Counted from the stretch's first letter, positions 33,063 to 42,474 are shown. The stretch: 52,081 nt of DNA from an uncultured bacterium (GCA_903868125.1 CAIPUE010000041.1:1-52081); one strand, 5' to 3'. The notes: generated by a model not told the origin, from the sequence alone. Translations and numbers: made by a program.

Positions 33063-33710
33063 CTAAACTATTTTATTTTTCAACGCTTTAAGCGCTGCCT
33101 GCAACCTATCGTCCACTTCAAGTTTTTGTAAAATACTTGCCACATGGGCTTTGGTAGTATTTATACTTACGAAAAGTGCTTTTGCTATTTCATTATTACT
33201 GTAACCTTCCGTAATTAATTTTAAAATCTGGGCTTCTCTTGATGTTAAATTATAATCATTTTTCGTCGGAACTTCAGGGATACTGGAATTCGTAGCAGCT
33301 TTCAAAACCACATGAGCAATACTTTGATCAAACCAAGACGCTCCGTCAAGAACTGAACGGACGACTTCAACAAGTCTTGAAGGATTAATCTCCTTTGAAC
33401 AATAAGCGTTTGCTCCCGCTTTTAAGCTTTCCAATACTTCTTTTTCATCGTTGTGAGAAGTTAAGATTACAATTTTTACATCTTTATTCTTAGAACGAAT
33501 TTTCTTCGTAGCATCAATCCCGTTTATATTCGGAAGCCCTAAATCCATTATTATTAAATCGATTTTATTATTATTAACTATATCAATAGCTTTTTGCGCA
33601 TATTCGGCTTCAAAGACGGCGTCAATAAAGTCCACACCGTCAAAAGTCGTTCTTAGCCCGAATCTTGTCAATTCATGATCTTCTACTATTAAAATATTAT
33701 TTTTCTTCAT
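33063..33710 (-). CDS. Response regulator of the NarL family
   Basis: The receiver has ED at 10-11, phospho-acceptor D56 in IMDLGLPNING and a switch-region Thr (ILTSHNDE), with a Lys (YCSKEINPS) near 110. The HTH reads LTSREAQILKLITEGYSNNEIAKALFVSINTTKAHVASILQKLEV. It starts on the last base of the TPR gene (TAATG), so it is translated with it. The cognate kinase is not in the window. Confidence 0.93.
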   Translation of the reverse strand: MKKNNILIVEDHELTRFGLRTTFDGVDFIDAVFEAEYAQKAIDIVNNNKIDLIIMDLGLPNINGIDATKKIRSKNKDVKIVILTSHNDEKEVLESLKAGANAYCSKEINPSRLVEVVRSVLDGASWFDQSIAHVVLKAATNSSIPEVPTKNDYNLTSREAQILKLITEGYSNNEIAKALFVSINTTKAHVASILQKLEVDDRLQAALKALKNKIV

Positions 33711-35329
33711 TATATATTATCCTGTAAAGTTACTGTTTCTGAATTTAATATATTTTCCAAAGCTATTTGCGCTTCTTTAAAACCCGAATTAAGTTTTAGA
33801 CATTTTTTAAAATTATACTTTGCTTGAGCCAAATCACCCAACTTATTATTTACTACCCCTTGATAATAATAATATCTAAAATCATTTCCGTCAATATAAA
33901 AAGCGTTAGCCAAATATTTTTGAGCGATATTATAATTACCTTTATCAATATCAATTTTTGCAAGCTCAATCCAAGCATCCTCAAATAAAGGATTAACAGC
34001 AAGCGATTTTTTTAAGTATACAGACCGCTTGTCCTTATCTAAAAGTGCCATATTATAATATGCTTCCCAACTATCGGAATGGGTTTTAAGTATTTTTATA
34101 TAAATTTCCTTAGACTTTTTTGTATTTGAAAGTTTTTGGTACGCTTGAGCTTCTTTTATCAAGGGTTTGTAAGATTTTTTATCCACAGCGGAAGCATTTT
34201 TATAATAATTCAAAGCTTGTTTGTAATTTTTTCCCCTGTAACTTAAATCTCCCAATGTTAAAAGTGCTTTAGGGGAATTTTTATTACTTTTATACGCTTT
34301 ATTTGCAGTATCTGCGGCTTTTTCAAATTCTTTCATACTTAAATAAACTTCGCTCATTAATGCATATATCATGCTTTTATTTGCTTTTTTAGGCGTAGAC
34401 AGTGTCGTTTGCAAAGTTCTAACAGCCTTTGATGAATCATTTTCAAGGTAGTAATAGTAACCTAAATGATAATTTTTTTCCCAATCATATTTTTTTGTTT
34501 TGTATAAAATAAATTGTTCCAATGAATCTATTTTTCTTTCATATTCAGAAGAATACAAATGCTGTTTCTTAAGATTTTCAACTATTTTAAGCGCTTCTTC
34601 GGGTTTATTGTCATCCGCCAGAATTTCTGCTTTGAGTTTTTGGTAATTAAGATTGGCGGGGTTTTGGATTATTGCCAAATTTATGTATTTTGCGGCTCTT
34701 GAGAACAAATTAGACTTGTAAGAACCCAGCGCAACGAGGTAATTTGCATAATCATAGTCGGGAAAAATATTTTCTTTTGCCAACAGCTCATTTGTCGCTT
34801 CAGAACTTTGATTATTATACACAATATTTGAATAAATTTCCGCCAAAAACAATTCATCTTCAAGTTTTATTTTTTTTCTCGGATAATAAAATTTTTTCAT
34901 TGAATCTATTGAAATACCGGCAATATCTTGGTCTTGGATTTTTATTGCAGCAAGGTTTGCAAGGTCAAAAAGTCCCAAATCCGCCATTTTGTTTGCGAGA
35001 GAAATATATACAAAATCGTTCGGTTGCGTGCTATTTATAAGCGTTCTAAAATCTTCCCAAGAGGCTCTTATATTACACTGTACAAATCTGTCCGTAGCAT
35101 TCATAAAATTATAAAAAGCGTCATTTTTACTCAAATTAATAGTTTGGGAATTCCCTTTAATTTGATTTAATTGAATATTAAGTTCGCTTTGAATCTGATT
35201 GCTTTTATCAGTATTTATATTTTTTATAGACGTAAAGGTAGTATTAGGTATTTCAGCAAAACATATATTTGTTCCCAAGAAATACATGAAAGAAAAAATT
35301 ACAATTTTGGCAAAATAATCATTGCGCAT
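33710..35329 (-). CDS. Exported tetratricopeptide-repeat protein
   Basis: A signal peptide (residues 1-25, ending CFAEIPN) precedes an otherwise helical protein. From about residue 190 to the end there are TPR-like repeats, for example ALLTLGDLSYRGKNYKQALNYYKNASAVDKKSYKP and FRYYYYQGVVNNKLGDLAQAKYNFKKCLKLNSG. TPR superhelices hold partner proteins; here it may work in the periplasm with the sensory genes around it. It is coupled by one-base overlaps (TAATG) to the GAF/HD-GYP gene before it and the NarL regulator after it. Confidence 0.88.
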   Translation of the reverse strand: MRNDYFAKIVIFSFMYFLGTNICFAEIPNTTFTSIKNINTDKSNQIQSELNIQLNQIKGNSQTINLSKNDAFYNFMNATDRFVQCNIRASWEDFRTLINSTQPNDFVYISLANKMADLGLFDLANLAAIKIQDQDIAGISIDSMKKFYYPRKKIKLEDELFLAEIYSNIVYNNQSSEATNELLAKENIFPDYDYANYLVALGSYKSNLFSRAAKYINLAIIQNPANLNYQKLKAEILADDNKPEEALKIVENLKKQHLYSSEYERKIDSLEQFILYKTKKYDWEKNYHLGYYYYLENDSSKAVRTLQTTLSTPKKANKSMIYALMSEVYLSMKEFEKAADTANKAYKSNKNSPKALLTLGDLSYRGKNYKQALNYYKNASAVDKKSYKPLIKEAQAYQKLSNTKKSKEIYIKILKTHSDSWEAYYNMALLDKDKRSVYLKKSLAVNPLFEDAWIELAKIDIDKGNYNIAQKYLANAFYIDGNDFRYYYYQGVVNNKLGDLAQAKYNFKKCLKLNSGFKEAQIALENILNSETVTLQDNI

Positions 35330-37068
35330 TAAGCTTCGTTTTCCTTATTTGATTTTGCGGTGTAGTAAAATTGGAATACATCTATAAAATTTCTCTCATC
35401 GTCGTCTAAATCATTATATTCTTTTTGCGTCAAAAGATTATATAAATTAATCATTGAATATTTTTCAAGGATTTTGCAATGAACATCTTCCAAAATAAGC
35501 TTATTTTCTGTTAGAAACACCCTGATAATATTATCAGTTGACACCGCTAGAAAAGCATCCACAATCATTTTGTCAAAATGTGTTCCCGAGTCTTTCAACA
35601 AAATACAGATAACGTCCACTATAGGCATTTTATCACGATAATGCCTTTTTGAGGTTATGGCGTCAAATACATCAGACACTGCCAAAATTCTGCCACCCAG
35701 AATAATATTGTCGCCATATAATTTTCTATAATAGCCGGAACCATCATACTTCTCATGATGAGAACATGCAATTTCACTAACTAATTTAAACTCATCAGAC
35801 ATGTGTATTTTTTCCAAGATATGATGAGTTATTTCGACATGTTCTTGAATATGCTTGTATTCTTCCTCTGTCAATTTACCCTCTTTTTGCAAGACGGAAT
35901 CCCTTATCCCGATTTTTCCTATGTCATGAAGAGTGGCTGCTTTTTCTATTATCTCAATAAGCTTTTCATCCAAATTAAGTTTGCGCGCAATAAGCTCTGA
36001 ATACAGACGCACTCTACTTGAATGACCTGCAGTTATCTTATCACGAGCATCAATGGAAGCCGCTAGCGTATCGATAAAACTATCAAAAGCATGCTTTTGT
36101 TCGATAAACATTTCTTGTTGGATTTTGAACAACTGGGCATTTTCAAGCGCAATACCGGCACTCGAACCTATCGCTATGAGCAAATCTTCGTCTTCTTCAC
36201 TGAATTCGCCGTTCAATTTATTTAAGACCTGAAAAGCTCCGATTATTTCTTGATTAAGATTTTTTATCGGCATACAAAGAATAGTTGCAGTTGTGTAACC
36301 TGTTTGAATATCAATTTCTTTGTTAAACCTATCATCAGAGTAAACATTTTTAATATTAATAGTTTCTCCGGTTTTAACAACATGTCCGGCAATCCCTTTA
36401 TCTGCTGGGAATCTTATTTCTTGACTGTTCATTCCCAAAGCGACTTTTGACCAAAGTTCGTCCTTGTTTTTATCATAAAGAAAAACGCTGCATCTATCTG
36501 CCTGAATTGCGGATTTTGTTTCTTCGGCAATAACCTTTAACAATACATCAATATTCGTTTCAGCAGAAACCGTTTGACCTATTTTTAGCAATGCAACCAG
36601 AGGATCGCCTTTTGCCATGCTTTTATTTTGTAATTCTTTTAAACGTTCGTTAATCAATTGACCAAGCCCATATTCATCCTGTATTTGCGCGTAATGATTA
36701 GCTTTTTGGTAATGTAATACGGCGGTGTTGATATTAAATTCTGCAAAATCAATCATTGCCAACGCAAATTCATTTATAAGTTTCGCCGTTATATTTTTTG
36801 AAGACTCGGCTAAATATGTTCCGTCGTTAAGATACGTCAAAGCCTTAAAATACCTGCTTTTATTCTGTGAATATTCAATGAGTCCAATCAAGCTCAAACA
36901 AATCGAAATATTTTCATAAGATTGTTCCTGTTTAAAAAGTTTTTGGGCTTCCAAAATCATCGGCATACATTCGTTGTAGTTTTTATTGATAAACTGCTCA
37001 ATTACTGATTTAACAATGGATTCGCCTCTAATTACAGCCTCATTTTTCACATCTTGCTTAATATTCAT
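35329..37068 (-). CDS. GAF plus HD-GYP domain protein
   Basis: N-terminal helices (residues 1-150) look like TPRs. A GAF domain (about 175-320) has the FPADKGIAGHVVKTGETINI and MPIKNLNQEIIGAFQVLNK motifs. The C-terminal HD-GYP domain (about 330-535) has HSSRVRLYSELIARKL, the HD pair in LHDIGKIGI, and HHEKYDGSG followed by YY where active enzymes usually have YP. HD-GYP enzymes hydrolyse c-di-GMP. The GYP to GYY change may weaken or alter activity. It is the first gene of a three-gene operon with the TPR protein and the NarL regulator. Confidence 0.9.
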   Translation of the reverse strand: MNIKQDVKNEAVIRGESIVKSVIEQFINKNYNECMPMILEAQKLFKQEQSYENISICLSLIGLIEYSQNKSRYFKALTYLNDGTYLAESSKNITAKLINEFALAMIDFAEFNINTAVLHYQKANHYAQIQDEYGLGQLINERLKELQNKSMAKGDPLVALLKIGQTVSAETNIDVLLKVIAEETKSAIQADRCSVFLYDKNKDELWSKVALGMNSQEIRFPADKGIAGHVVKTGETINIKNVYSDDRFNKEIDIQTGYTTATILCMPIKNLNQEIIGAFQVLNKLNGEFSEEDEDLLIAIGSSAGIALENAQLFKIQQEMFIEQKHAFDSFIDTLAASIDARDKITAGHSSRVRLYSELIARKLNLDEKLIEIIEKAATLHDIGKIGIRDSVLQKEGKLTEEEYKHIQEHVEITHHILEKIHMSDEFKLVSEIACSHHEKYDGSGYYRKLYGDNIILGGRILAVSDVFDAITSKRHYRDKMPIVDVICILLKDSGTHFDKMIVDAFLAVSTDNIIRVFLTENKLILEDVHCKILEKYSMINLYNLLTQKEYNDLDDDERNFIDVFQFYYTAKSNKENEA

Positions 37069-37156
37069 CCAAAATCCTTAACAAATTTACTACACAGCTT
37101 ATTTTATTGTACAATATTTTTAGAAATAATACAAATATTTTTAAAGAAAGAATAAC

Positions 37157-37849
37157 ATGAACAAAATTACAGTACTTATACCGATTTTTGACGAAGTAAA
37201 TACTCTAAAGCTTATTTTGCAAAAAGTAGAAGAAGCAAGCTTTTGCGGGCTTGAAAAGGAGATTATTTTAATCGACGATTTTTCAACCGATGGAACAAGA
37301 GAAATATTAAATGAACTTGAAAAAAAATATAAAGTTTTTTATCATGACAAAAACATGGGTAAAGGTGCCGCTTTAAGAACAGGTTTTGAGCATGTAACCG
37401 GCGATATTGTGGTAATTCAAGACGCAGATTTAGAGTATGATCCTGTCGATTATGAACCGCTAATAAAGCTGATTTTGGAAGACAAAGCCGATGTAGCCTA
37501 CGGCTCAAGGCTCACAGGCGGTAAACCTTCGCGCTCGTTTATGTTCACACATTTACTCGGGAATAAACTTCTCACACTAATAACAAATATCTTGTACAAC
37601 ACAACTCTAACCGATATGGAAACTTGCTACAAAGCTTTCAAGACTGAGTTTATCAAAGGTATTGAAATTAAATCAAACAGGTTTGATTTTGAACCTGAAA
37701 TAACTGCGAAAGTCTTAAAAAGAGGGGCAAGATTGTACGAACTCCCAATCTCGTATTACGGCAGAGAATATGATGAAGGTAAAAAAATCACTTGGAAAGA
37801 CGGTTTTCACGCTATTTTAGCACTTATAAAATTCAGATTTACGGACTAA
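37157..37849 (+). CDS. Family 2 glycosyltransferase (dolichyl-phosphate mannose synthase-like)
   Basis: The GT-A fold motifs are clear: VLIPIFDEVNTL at the start, IILIDDFSTDGT, DKNMGKGAALRTGF, and the metal DxD as QDADLEYDP. YGSRLTGG and DMETCYKAF follow. The 230-residue length and absence of membrane helices match soluble polyprenyl-phosphate sugar transferases that charge undecaprenyl phosphate. Donor sugar is not deducible. It lies four bases from the next gene. Confidence 0.9.
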   Translation: MNKITVLIPIFDEVNTLKLILQKVEEASFCGLEKEIILIDDFSTDGTREILNELEKKYKVFYHDKNMGKGAALRTGFEHVTGDIVVIQDADLEYDPVDYEPLIKLILEDKADVAYGSRLTGGKPSRSFMFTHLLGNKLLTLITNILYNTTLTDMETCYKAFKTEFIKGIEIKSNRFDFEPEITAKVLKRGARLYELPISYYGREYDEGKKITWKDGFHAILALIKFRFTD

Positions 37850-37853
37850 TATT

Positions 37854-38381
37854 ATGATTAAAAAGTTTTTTTTATTAATTTTAATAATATTTGCGACAAC
37901 TCCTTTTGTTTTTGCGGGTGAGAGTTACACGCTCAAAGCCGGAATTTCAATAGACAAAATCCCCCAAGAATTCTACGGAACTTGGCGTGTAACCTCAACA
38001 CTAATCTCATCTAATAATGACGAAATCTTCAGAAAAAATAGCGTCGATTTGTGGAACTTATCAAGGGTAGGCGACGTCATAACTTTAGATAATCCTTTTT
38101 CAGGAGCACATGCTTCTATTATGGTTGATGAAGTAAACAATAGGCTAATTAAATTTAAAAAAATTGGAGCCTACGATAATAGCAAAAAATTAACCGATAT
38201 AGTAGAATTAACGTTGGCAAAAGAGACATTCACAGGGATAAATAAATTGAAATTTGACACAATATCAGAAGTTGACGGGCATGTTATAAAGAGCGATACA
38301 GCAACATATGGATTGACAGGAGAGAAGATTTCGGGGGATAGCATTAAACCGCAAAAGAGGACAAAATTGCCATCCCACTGA
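37854..38381 (+). CDS. Exported orphan protein
   Basis: The start MIKKFFLLILIIFATTPFVF is a typical Sec signal peptide with cleavage near AG at residues 21-22. The mature part (about 150 residues) is unrecognised, beta-rich in appearance (GTWRVTSTLISSNN, VITLDNPFSG). It ends in a basic tail. It is four bases downstream of the glycosyltransferase and so probably in the same transcript. Confidence 0.8.
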   Translation: MIKKFFLLILIIFATTPFVFAGESYTLKAGISIDKIPQEFYGTWRVTSTLISSNNDEIFRKNSVDLWNLSRVGDVITLDNPFSGAHASIMVDEVNNRLIKFKKIGAYDNSKKLTDIVELTLAKETFTGINKLKFDTISEVDGHVIKSDTATYGLTGEKISGDSIKPQKRTKLPSH

Positions 38382-38423
38382 TGATAAAGTTTAGATAAAA
38401 GAGATTAATGAGGATTTAAAAAT

Positions 38424-39386
38424 ATGATAAAAACATACGAATTTGATACAGTAATATTAGGCGGAGGACCTGCGGGTTTATCAGCGGCAATATACGCAGC
38501 AAGAGGCGCTTGTTCAACCGCGATAATCGATACAAGCATGTTGGGCGGGCAACCGACAAATTATTTGGAACTCGAGAATTACCCCGGATTCGGGATTGTC
38601 GACGGGTTCGACTTGATGGAAAAATTTGAACAACACGTTGATAAGTTCAAAGTGGCAAAATTCCCTATGCAAGAAATCGAAAGTATAGACTTAAAATCCA
38701 AAATTAAGATAATTACGACAAAAGAAGCGACATTCAAAGCCAAAACAGTCATTATTGCAACAGGGGCGCAATCAAAAAAACTTGGAATTCAAGGCGAAAA
38801 AGAATTTATTGGACGCGGAGTAAGTTATTGCGCCGTCTGCGACGGCGCATTTTACAGAGACAAAACCGTTGCAGTTGTCGGCGGTGGAAATGCGGCTGTG
38901 GAAGAAGCAATATATTTAACCAAATTTGCCAACAAAGTTTATATAATCCACCGTAGGGATACACTTAGAGCAGATAAAATTGTTCAGGAAAGAGCGTTTA
39001 ATAACGAAAAAATTGAATTTATCTTTGATACAATCCCAAAAGAAATTTTAGGCGAAAATTTGGTAAGCACATTCGTTTTAGAAAACATTAAAACAAACAA
39101 AGCCTCCAATCTTCAAGTCGATGGCGTTTTCCCATACATCGGATTTAGTCCTAATGTTGATGCGTTCAATGGTCAACTTAATCAAGATGAAACAGGATTT
39201 ATAATTACGGACGAAACAATGCAAACATCAGTTGACGGAGTTTTTGCAGTAGGAGATGTCAGAAAAACCCCGCTTAGACAAGTTATAACAGCAGCCTCCG
39301 ATGGCGCAGTCGGCGCAGTTTATGCCGTAAAATACCTCGAAAAAGCAGGGGAGAAAATTGAAAAAAGTACTATATACAAACTTTGA
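38424..39386 (+). CDS. trxB: Thioredoxin reductase
   Basis: This FAD enzyme passes electrons from NADPH to thioredoxin. The FAD motif is VILGGGPAGLSAAIYAARG, the redox-active pair is C136 and C139 in YCAVCDGAFY, and the NADPH loop is VVGGGNAAVEEAIYL. The GVFAVGDVRKTPLRQVITAASDGA segment is standard. The 320-residue length is normal. It supports an anaerobe with a working thiol system. It overlaps the DUF721 gene by 29 bp. Confidence 0.97.
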   Translation: MIKTYEFDTVILGGGPAGLSAAIYAARGACSTAIIDTSMLGGQPTNYLELENYPGFGIVDGFDLMEKFEQHVDKFKVAKFPMQEIESIDLKSKIKIITTKEATFKAKTVIIATGAQSKKLGIQGEKEFIGRGVSYCAVCDGAFYRDKTVAVVGGGNAAVEEAIYLTKFANKVYIIHRRDTLRADKIVQERAFNNEKIEFIFDTIPKEILGENLVSTFVLENIKTNKASNLQVDGVFPYIGFSPNVDAFNGQLNQDETGFIITDETMQTSVDGVFAVGDVRKTPLRQVITAASDGAVGAVYAVKYLEKAGEKIEKSTIYKL

Positions 39387-39693
39387 AGATGTAGGCAGTA
39401 TAATTAATGAAATGTTGTCTTCCAATGATTTAAAAAGAGCTGTTACCAGAAACAACTTATACAAATTTTGGAATAAAATTGTGGGTAAAAAATTTTCCGA
39501 AAAATCAAAACCATACGGTATGGGTGGTAATGGCGTCTTGATAGTTGCGTGCCAAAATTCCTCCGTAGTGCAAGAACTTTTGCTTCAAAAACCACAGATT
39601 TTAGAAAAATTCCAACCATACCTAAAATCACTTCATTTAACAGTTAAAGATATAAAATTTGACCCCAAGAAGTGGGAAAATTTGACGGAGTGA
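39358..39693 (+). CDS. DUF721 (DciA-like) protein
   Basis: This 111-residue protein has the DUF721 features: a helical N-terminal part with FWNKIVGKKFSEKSKP, then a beta segment GVLIVACQNSSVVQELLLQKPQILEKF. DciA members act in loading of the replicative helicase, but short DUF721 proteins are poorly studied. The TTG at 39358 follows GGGGAGAAAA. It overlaps the trxB end, so the two are coupled. Confidence 0.8.
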   Translation: MKKVLYTNFEDVGSIINEMLSSNDLKRAVTRNNLYKFWNKIVGKKFSEKSKPYGMGGNGVLIVACQNSSVVQELLLQKPQILEKFQPYLKSLHLTVKDIKFDPKKWENLTE

Positions 39694-39712
39694 ACTGTAT
39701 CTGATTTATATT

Positions 39713-39913
39713 CTAGCCCCCGCCAAAGAAGCCGACTATTTCAATACTGTCATTTTCTTCAATATTAGTTTGCGAATATTTTTCTTTTGGCACAATTTCA
39801 AGATTTTTTTCAACCACATACATAATCCCCGTAACATTTCGTTCTTGAAGCATTTGTGTTATTGTTGAAGATTGTTCAAGCTCTACGTCGTTTCCATTTA
39901 TCTTTATGTTCAT
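39713..39913 (-). CDS. ThiS/MoaD-like sulfur carrier protein
   Basis: A 66-residue ubiquitin-fold protein that ends in GFFGGG, giving the essential C-terminal Gly-Gly for thiocarboxylate. NGNDVELEQSSTITQML resembles the ThiS start. In thiamine synthesis ThiS donates sulfur for the thiazole; no thi or moa gene is adjacent, so the pathway is open. The leader shows no TPP riboswitch. Confidence 0.85.
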   Translation of the reverse strand: MNIKINGNDVELEQSSTITQMLQERNVTGIMYVVEKNLEIVPKEKYSQTNIEENDSIEIVGFFGGG

Positions 39914-39975
39914 TTTATTCCTATTATCTTTCTGGTATATAATTCACCAAAAGTTTAACATAAAAACAATGTTTT

Positions 39976-40212
39976 TTACATAAGCCCTTCTCTAACTGCC
40001 TTTACAGCAGCCTGAACCCTATCACTTACAGACATTTTTTGCAAAATTGAACAAACATGTGCCTTTGCCGTATGAACACTTATCAGTAATTCTTTGGCAA
40101 TTTCATTATTACTTTTGCCCATAACAACGAATTTCAATACCTCAAGTTCTCTTTCAGTGAGTGATTTCCCGCTTCTATTATCCAATAGAAAAGAATTATT
40201 GTAATCTTCCAT
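39976..40212 (-). CDS. Stand-alone LuxR-type HTH protein
   Basis: The 78 residues contain only a LuxR/NarL DNA-binding domain: LTERELEVLKFVVMGKSNNEIAKELLISVHTAKAHVCSILQKMSVSDR. It resembles the HTH of the regulator at 33063. With no receiver it would respond to nothing by phosphorylation, so it may bind DNA constitutively or pair with another protein. The ribosome site TAGGAGAAGT precedes the ATG. The gene lies about 120 bases beyond the RNA-like unit at 40333-40430. Confidence 0.88.
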   Translation of the reverse strand: MEDYNNSFLLDNRSGKSLTERELEVLKFVVMGKSNNEIAKELLISVHTAKAHVCSILQKMSVSDRVQAAVKAVREGLM

Positions 40213-40324
40213 TACTTCTCCTAAATTTTGTTCCAGCCAAAGTATTACTTGTAATTATAGACTGTTTTCAAAAGAAATAAATAATGTATTTTCGGTTTTA
40301 CTTTTTAATTAAAAGTTTTTTAGT

Positions 40325-40378
40325 TTATGGGCAAAAAAAAGGCCTTTTTAGAAAAAAGACCCGGAATTCTTGTTTCAT
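40325..40378 (-). CDS. 17-codon mini-ORF overlapping a terminator
   Basis: The ATG at 40376-40378 follows GAGGAATT. The ORF (MKQEFRVFFLKRPFFCP) runs through the terminator stem and ends just beyond its T-tract. A hairpin GGAATT/AATTCC covers the ribosome site and start. It could be a leader peptide or chance. Confidence 0.35.
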   Translation of the reverse strand: MKQEFRVFFLKRPFFCP

Positions 40379-40430
40379 AATTCCTCGTGTGTAGAAGGTT
40401 AGTGTGTGGTAGGTTAGTGTAGTAGGTGTT
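40333..40430 (-). ncRNA. Candidate small RNA with C/A-rich repeats
   Basis: On the minus strand the 5' part is an unstructured repeat of CACCTACTACACTAACC, CTACCACACACTAACC and CTTCTACACACG (40385-40430). The motifs CCTAC and CCTTC are complementary to Shine-Dalgarno-like sequences. A hairpin GGAATT/AATTCC follows, then an intrinsic terminator (stem GGTCTTTTT/AAAAAGGCC, 40341-40361, with eight T at 40333-40340). The upstream start is not clear; a very AT-rich stretch precedes it. The rest of 40431-40607 holds one hairpin of the repeat family (TTGGGTT/AACCCAA, about 40546-40568) and no gene. Confidence 0.5.
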
Positions 40431-40607
40431 AATTTATTATGTTATCTTTTAAATATATCTTTCTTATATATTAATAAAGTATTTTAGATATACAAAATTG
40501 CGTAAATAGCCTAATCTATTTACAATAGTTTACAAATCAAATATTGGGTTTGCCAACTCAACCCAACAACATGAAATCAGTTATGCGTTAACTTAACTAA
40601 AAGATGC

Positions 40608-41372
40608 CTAACAAAAAGCATCCTGCATAATGTCGGTGCTTTTAAATTTTTTGGTGCAGTGCGTTTGGACATACTCTTTTAAAAGTTCACAACAAACTGA
40701 GCAAACTTTTTCTGTTGCTTTTTTGTCATAATCGCTTTCATAGTTAAAGTCAAATTGCAGCATTGCAAGTAAAAAGTCTCTCAATTTCGGGTGTAATTTT
40801 GTTTTAACAGCTAAATGCTTATTACATTCTTCGCAGATTACGCCGCCCATTTTGGATGAAAAATACATATTTTCTGCCAAAATTTGTTCTCTGCAACAAA
40901 GGCAAGTGTCCAATTCTACTCCAAATCCAGCGATTTGCATTATTTTGAGCTGAAATTTGATAACCGCTAATAAAAGTTCTTTTTTATCCTTTGCATTTGC
41001 CGTTCTTTCCAACGCTTTGTATAATAAATCATAAATTTCAACAGAACAAGGGTCGTCTTCAACTCCAAAGTTATGTACGACTTCTGAAATATACATTGAA
41101 TAAAATATTTTATCCATATCCTGACGGGTGTTTTTAAAAGTATTGAGAGCTTTTGCTTCACAAATTGTATCTAGATTTTTGCCCTTATAGAGCATAAGTC
41201 TATTTGCAACGAGCAAATCCATGCGCGCACCCAACTTACTTTTCGGCTTCTTACAGCCTTTAGCAACACCTTTCATAAGGCCCCTATCTTTAGAATACAT
41301 AACAATAATTTTATCAGATTCGCTCAAATTATAAGATTTTAGATTTATAGCATCGGTCATAAAATTATTCAT
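40608..41372 (-). CDS. recO: DNA repair protein RecO
   Basis: RecO assists RecA loading through RecFOR. The N-terminal OB region reads TDAINLKSYNLSESDKIIVMYSKDRGLMKGVAKGCKKPKSK. The C-terminal part has a Zn site, CLCCRE, followed by CEEC. At 254 residues it is typical. The ATG overlaps the 3' end of pilT by 8 bp, so the genes are coupled. A weak stem GATGC/GCATC spans the stop codon, with TTTT after it. Confidence 0.92.
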   Translation of the reverse strand: MNNFMTDAINLKSYNLSESDKIIVMYSKDRGLMKGVAKGCKKPKSKLGARMDLLVANRLMLYKGKNLDTICEAKALNTFKNTRQDMDKIFYSMYISEVVHNFGVEDDPCSVEIYDLLYKALERTANAKDKKELLLAVIKFQLKIMQIAGFGVELDTCLCCREQILAENMYFSSKMGGVICEECNKHLAVKTKLHPKLRDFLLAMLQFDFNYESDYDKKATEKVCSVCCELLKEYVQTHCTKKFKSTDIMQDAFC

Positions 41373-42474
41373 GGATTAAACCTTTTTGATTATTTGTGCC
41401 GTGGAAAACCCCTCTTAACATCTGCCTAAGCTCATTTTTGTTGTCTGAGTGCTTTAGTGCTTCCTCCTCACTAATAATATCGTCTTTGAACAACTTAAAT
41501 AAAGACATATTCATTGTTAGCATTTCATTAAACGAACCTTTCCTGACTAGGGTATAAATTTGTTCAAGTTCATTTTTAATAATAAAATCTTTGATTGTAG
41601 GAGTGGCAACAAGAACTTCACATGCCGGATGTCTTCCTGTACCTGCTTTACCTGTAACTAATTTTTGAGAAATTGTGCCTCGTAACGTAGAAGCCAGTTG
41701 ACTTCTTATATGTTGCCTATCTTGAGGATCAAACATATTAACAATTCTGTTTATTGTTTGAATTGCATCGTTTGTGTGTAAGGTCGCAAAAACTAAATGA
41801 CCTGTCTCTGAGGCTTTTAGGGCACTTACAATTGTGTCTCTATCTCTTATTTCTCCGATTAAGATTACATCGGGATCCTGACGCATCGCATATTTTACCC
41901 CGTCAGGAAAAGATGGAGTATCAATTTCAACTTGACGTTGAGATATAATAGATTTTTTGCTTGTAAATATAAATTCTATCGGATCTTCTATTGTTATAAT
42001 GTGTTTAGGATAATTAATATTGATATAATTGACTAAGGATGCTAATGTCGTTGACTTACCACTTCCTGTAGGTCCTGTAATTAATACTATTCCATTATTT
42101 AGACGCGCAAATTGTTCAATAGACAGAGGTAAATTTAAGTCTTCAATACCTTTTATAACAAAAGGTATATTTCTTATAACAAGTGCGCTTTTGCCGAGTT
42201 GTTGACTTAAGTTTACCCTAAATCTTGAAACATCTTTTATTTCATAAGAGAAATCTAAATCAAATGCTGAATTGGCTTTGGTTTTGACTGTTTTGGGCGT
42301 TATGATGTTTACAATATTGGCAATGTCCTCTTCTGTTAATTTAGGCATGTCAATTTTAATTATTTTTCCGTCTTTTCTTACAATAGGTCGTTCATCCACT
42401 CTTAAATGCACATCAGAAGCGCCTATAGAAATGGCTTTTATAAGGAAACTATTTATATTAAATTGTGTCAGCAT
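41365..42474 (-). CDS. pilT: Type IV pilus retraction ATPase PilT
   Basis: PilT powers pilus retraction and twitching. Walker A is LITGPTGSGKSTTLASLVNY and Walker B is DPDVILIGEIRDRDT; the Asp-box ITIEDPIEF and His-box ATLHTNDAIQTINRI are present. RQDPD and GTISQKLV also match. The 369-residue length is usual. It is the only type IV pilus gene here, so the pilus itself lies elsewhere. It precedes recO on the same strand. Confidence 0.95.
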   Translation of the reverse strand: MLTQFNINSFLIKAISIGASDVHLRVDERPIVRKDGKIIKIDMPKLTEEDIANIVNIITPKTVKTKANSAFDLDFSYEIKDVSRFRVNLSQQLGKSALVIRNIPFVIKGIEDLNLPLSIEQFARLNNGIVLITGPTGSGKSTTLASLVNYININYPKHIITIEDPIEFIFTSKKSIISQRQVEIDTPSFPDGVKYAMRQDPDVILIGEIRDRDTIVSALKASETGHLVFATLHTNDAIQTINRIVNMFDPQDRQHIRSQLASTLRGTISQKLVTGKAGTGRHPACEVLVATPTIKDFIIKNELEQIYTLVRKGSFNEMLTMNMSLFKLFKDDIISEEEALKHSDNKNELRQMLRGVFHGTNNQKGLIHE

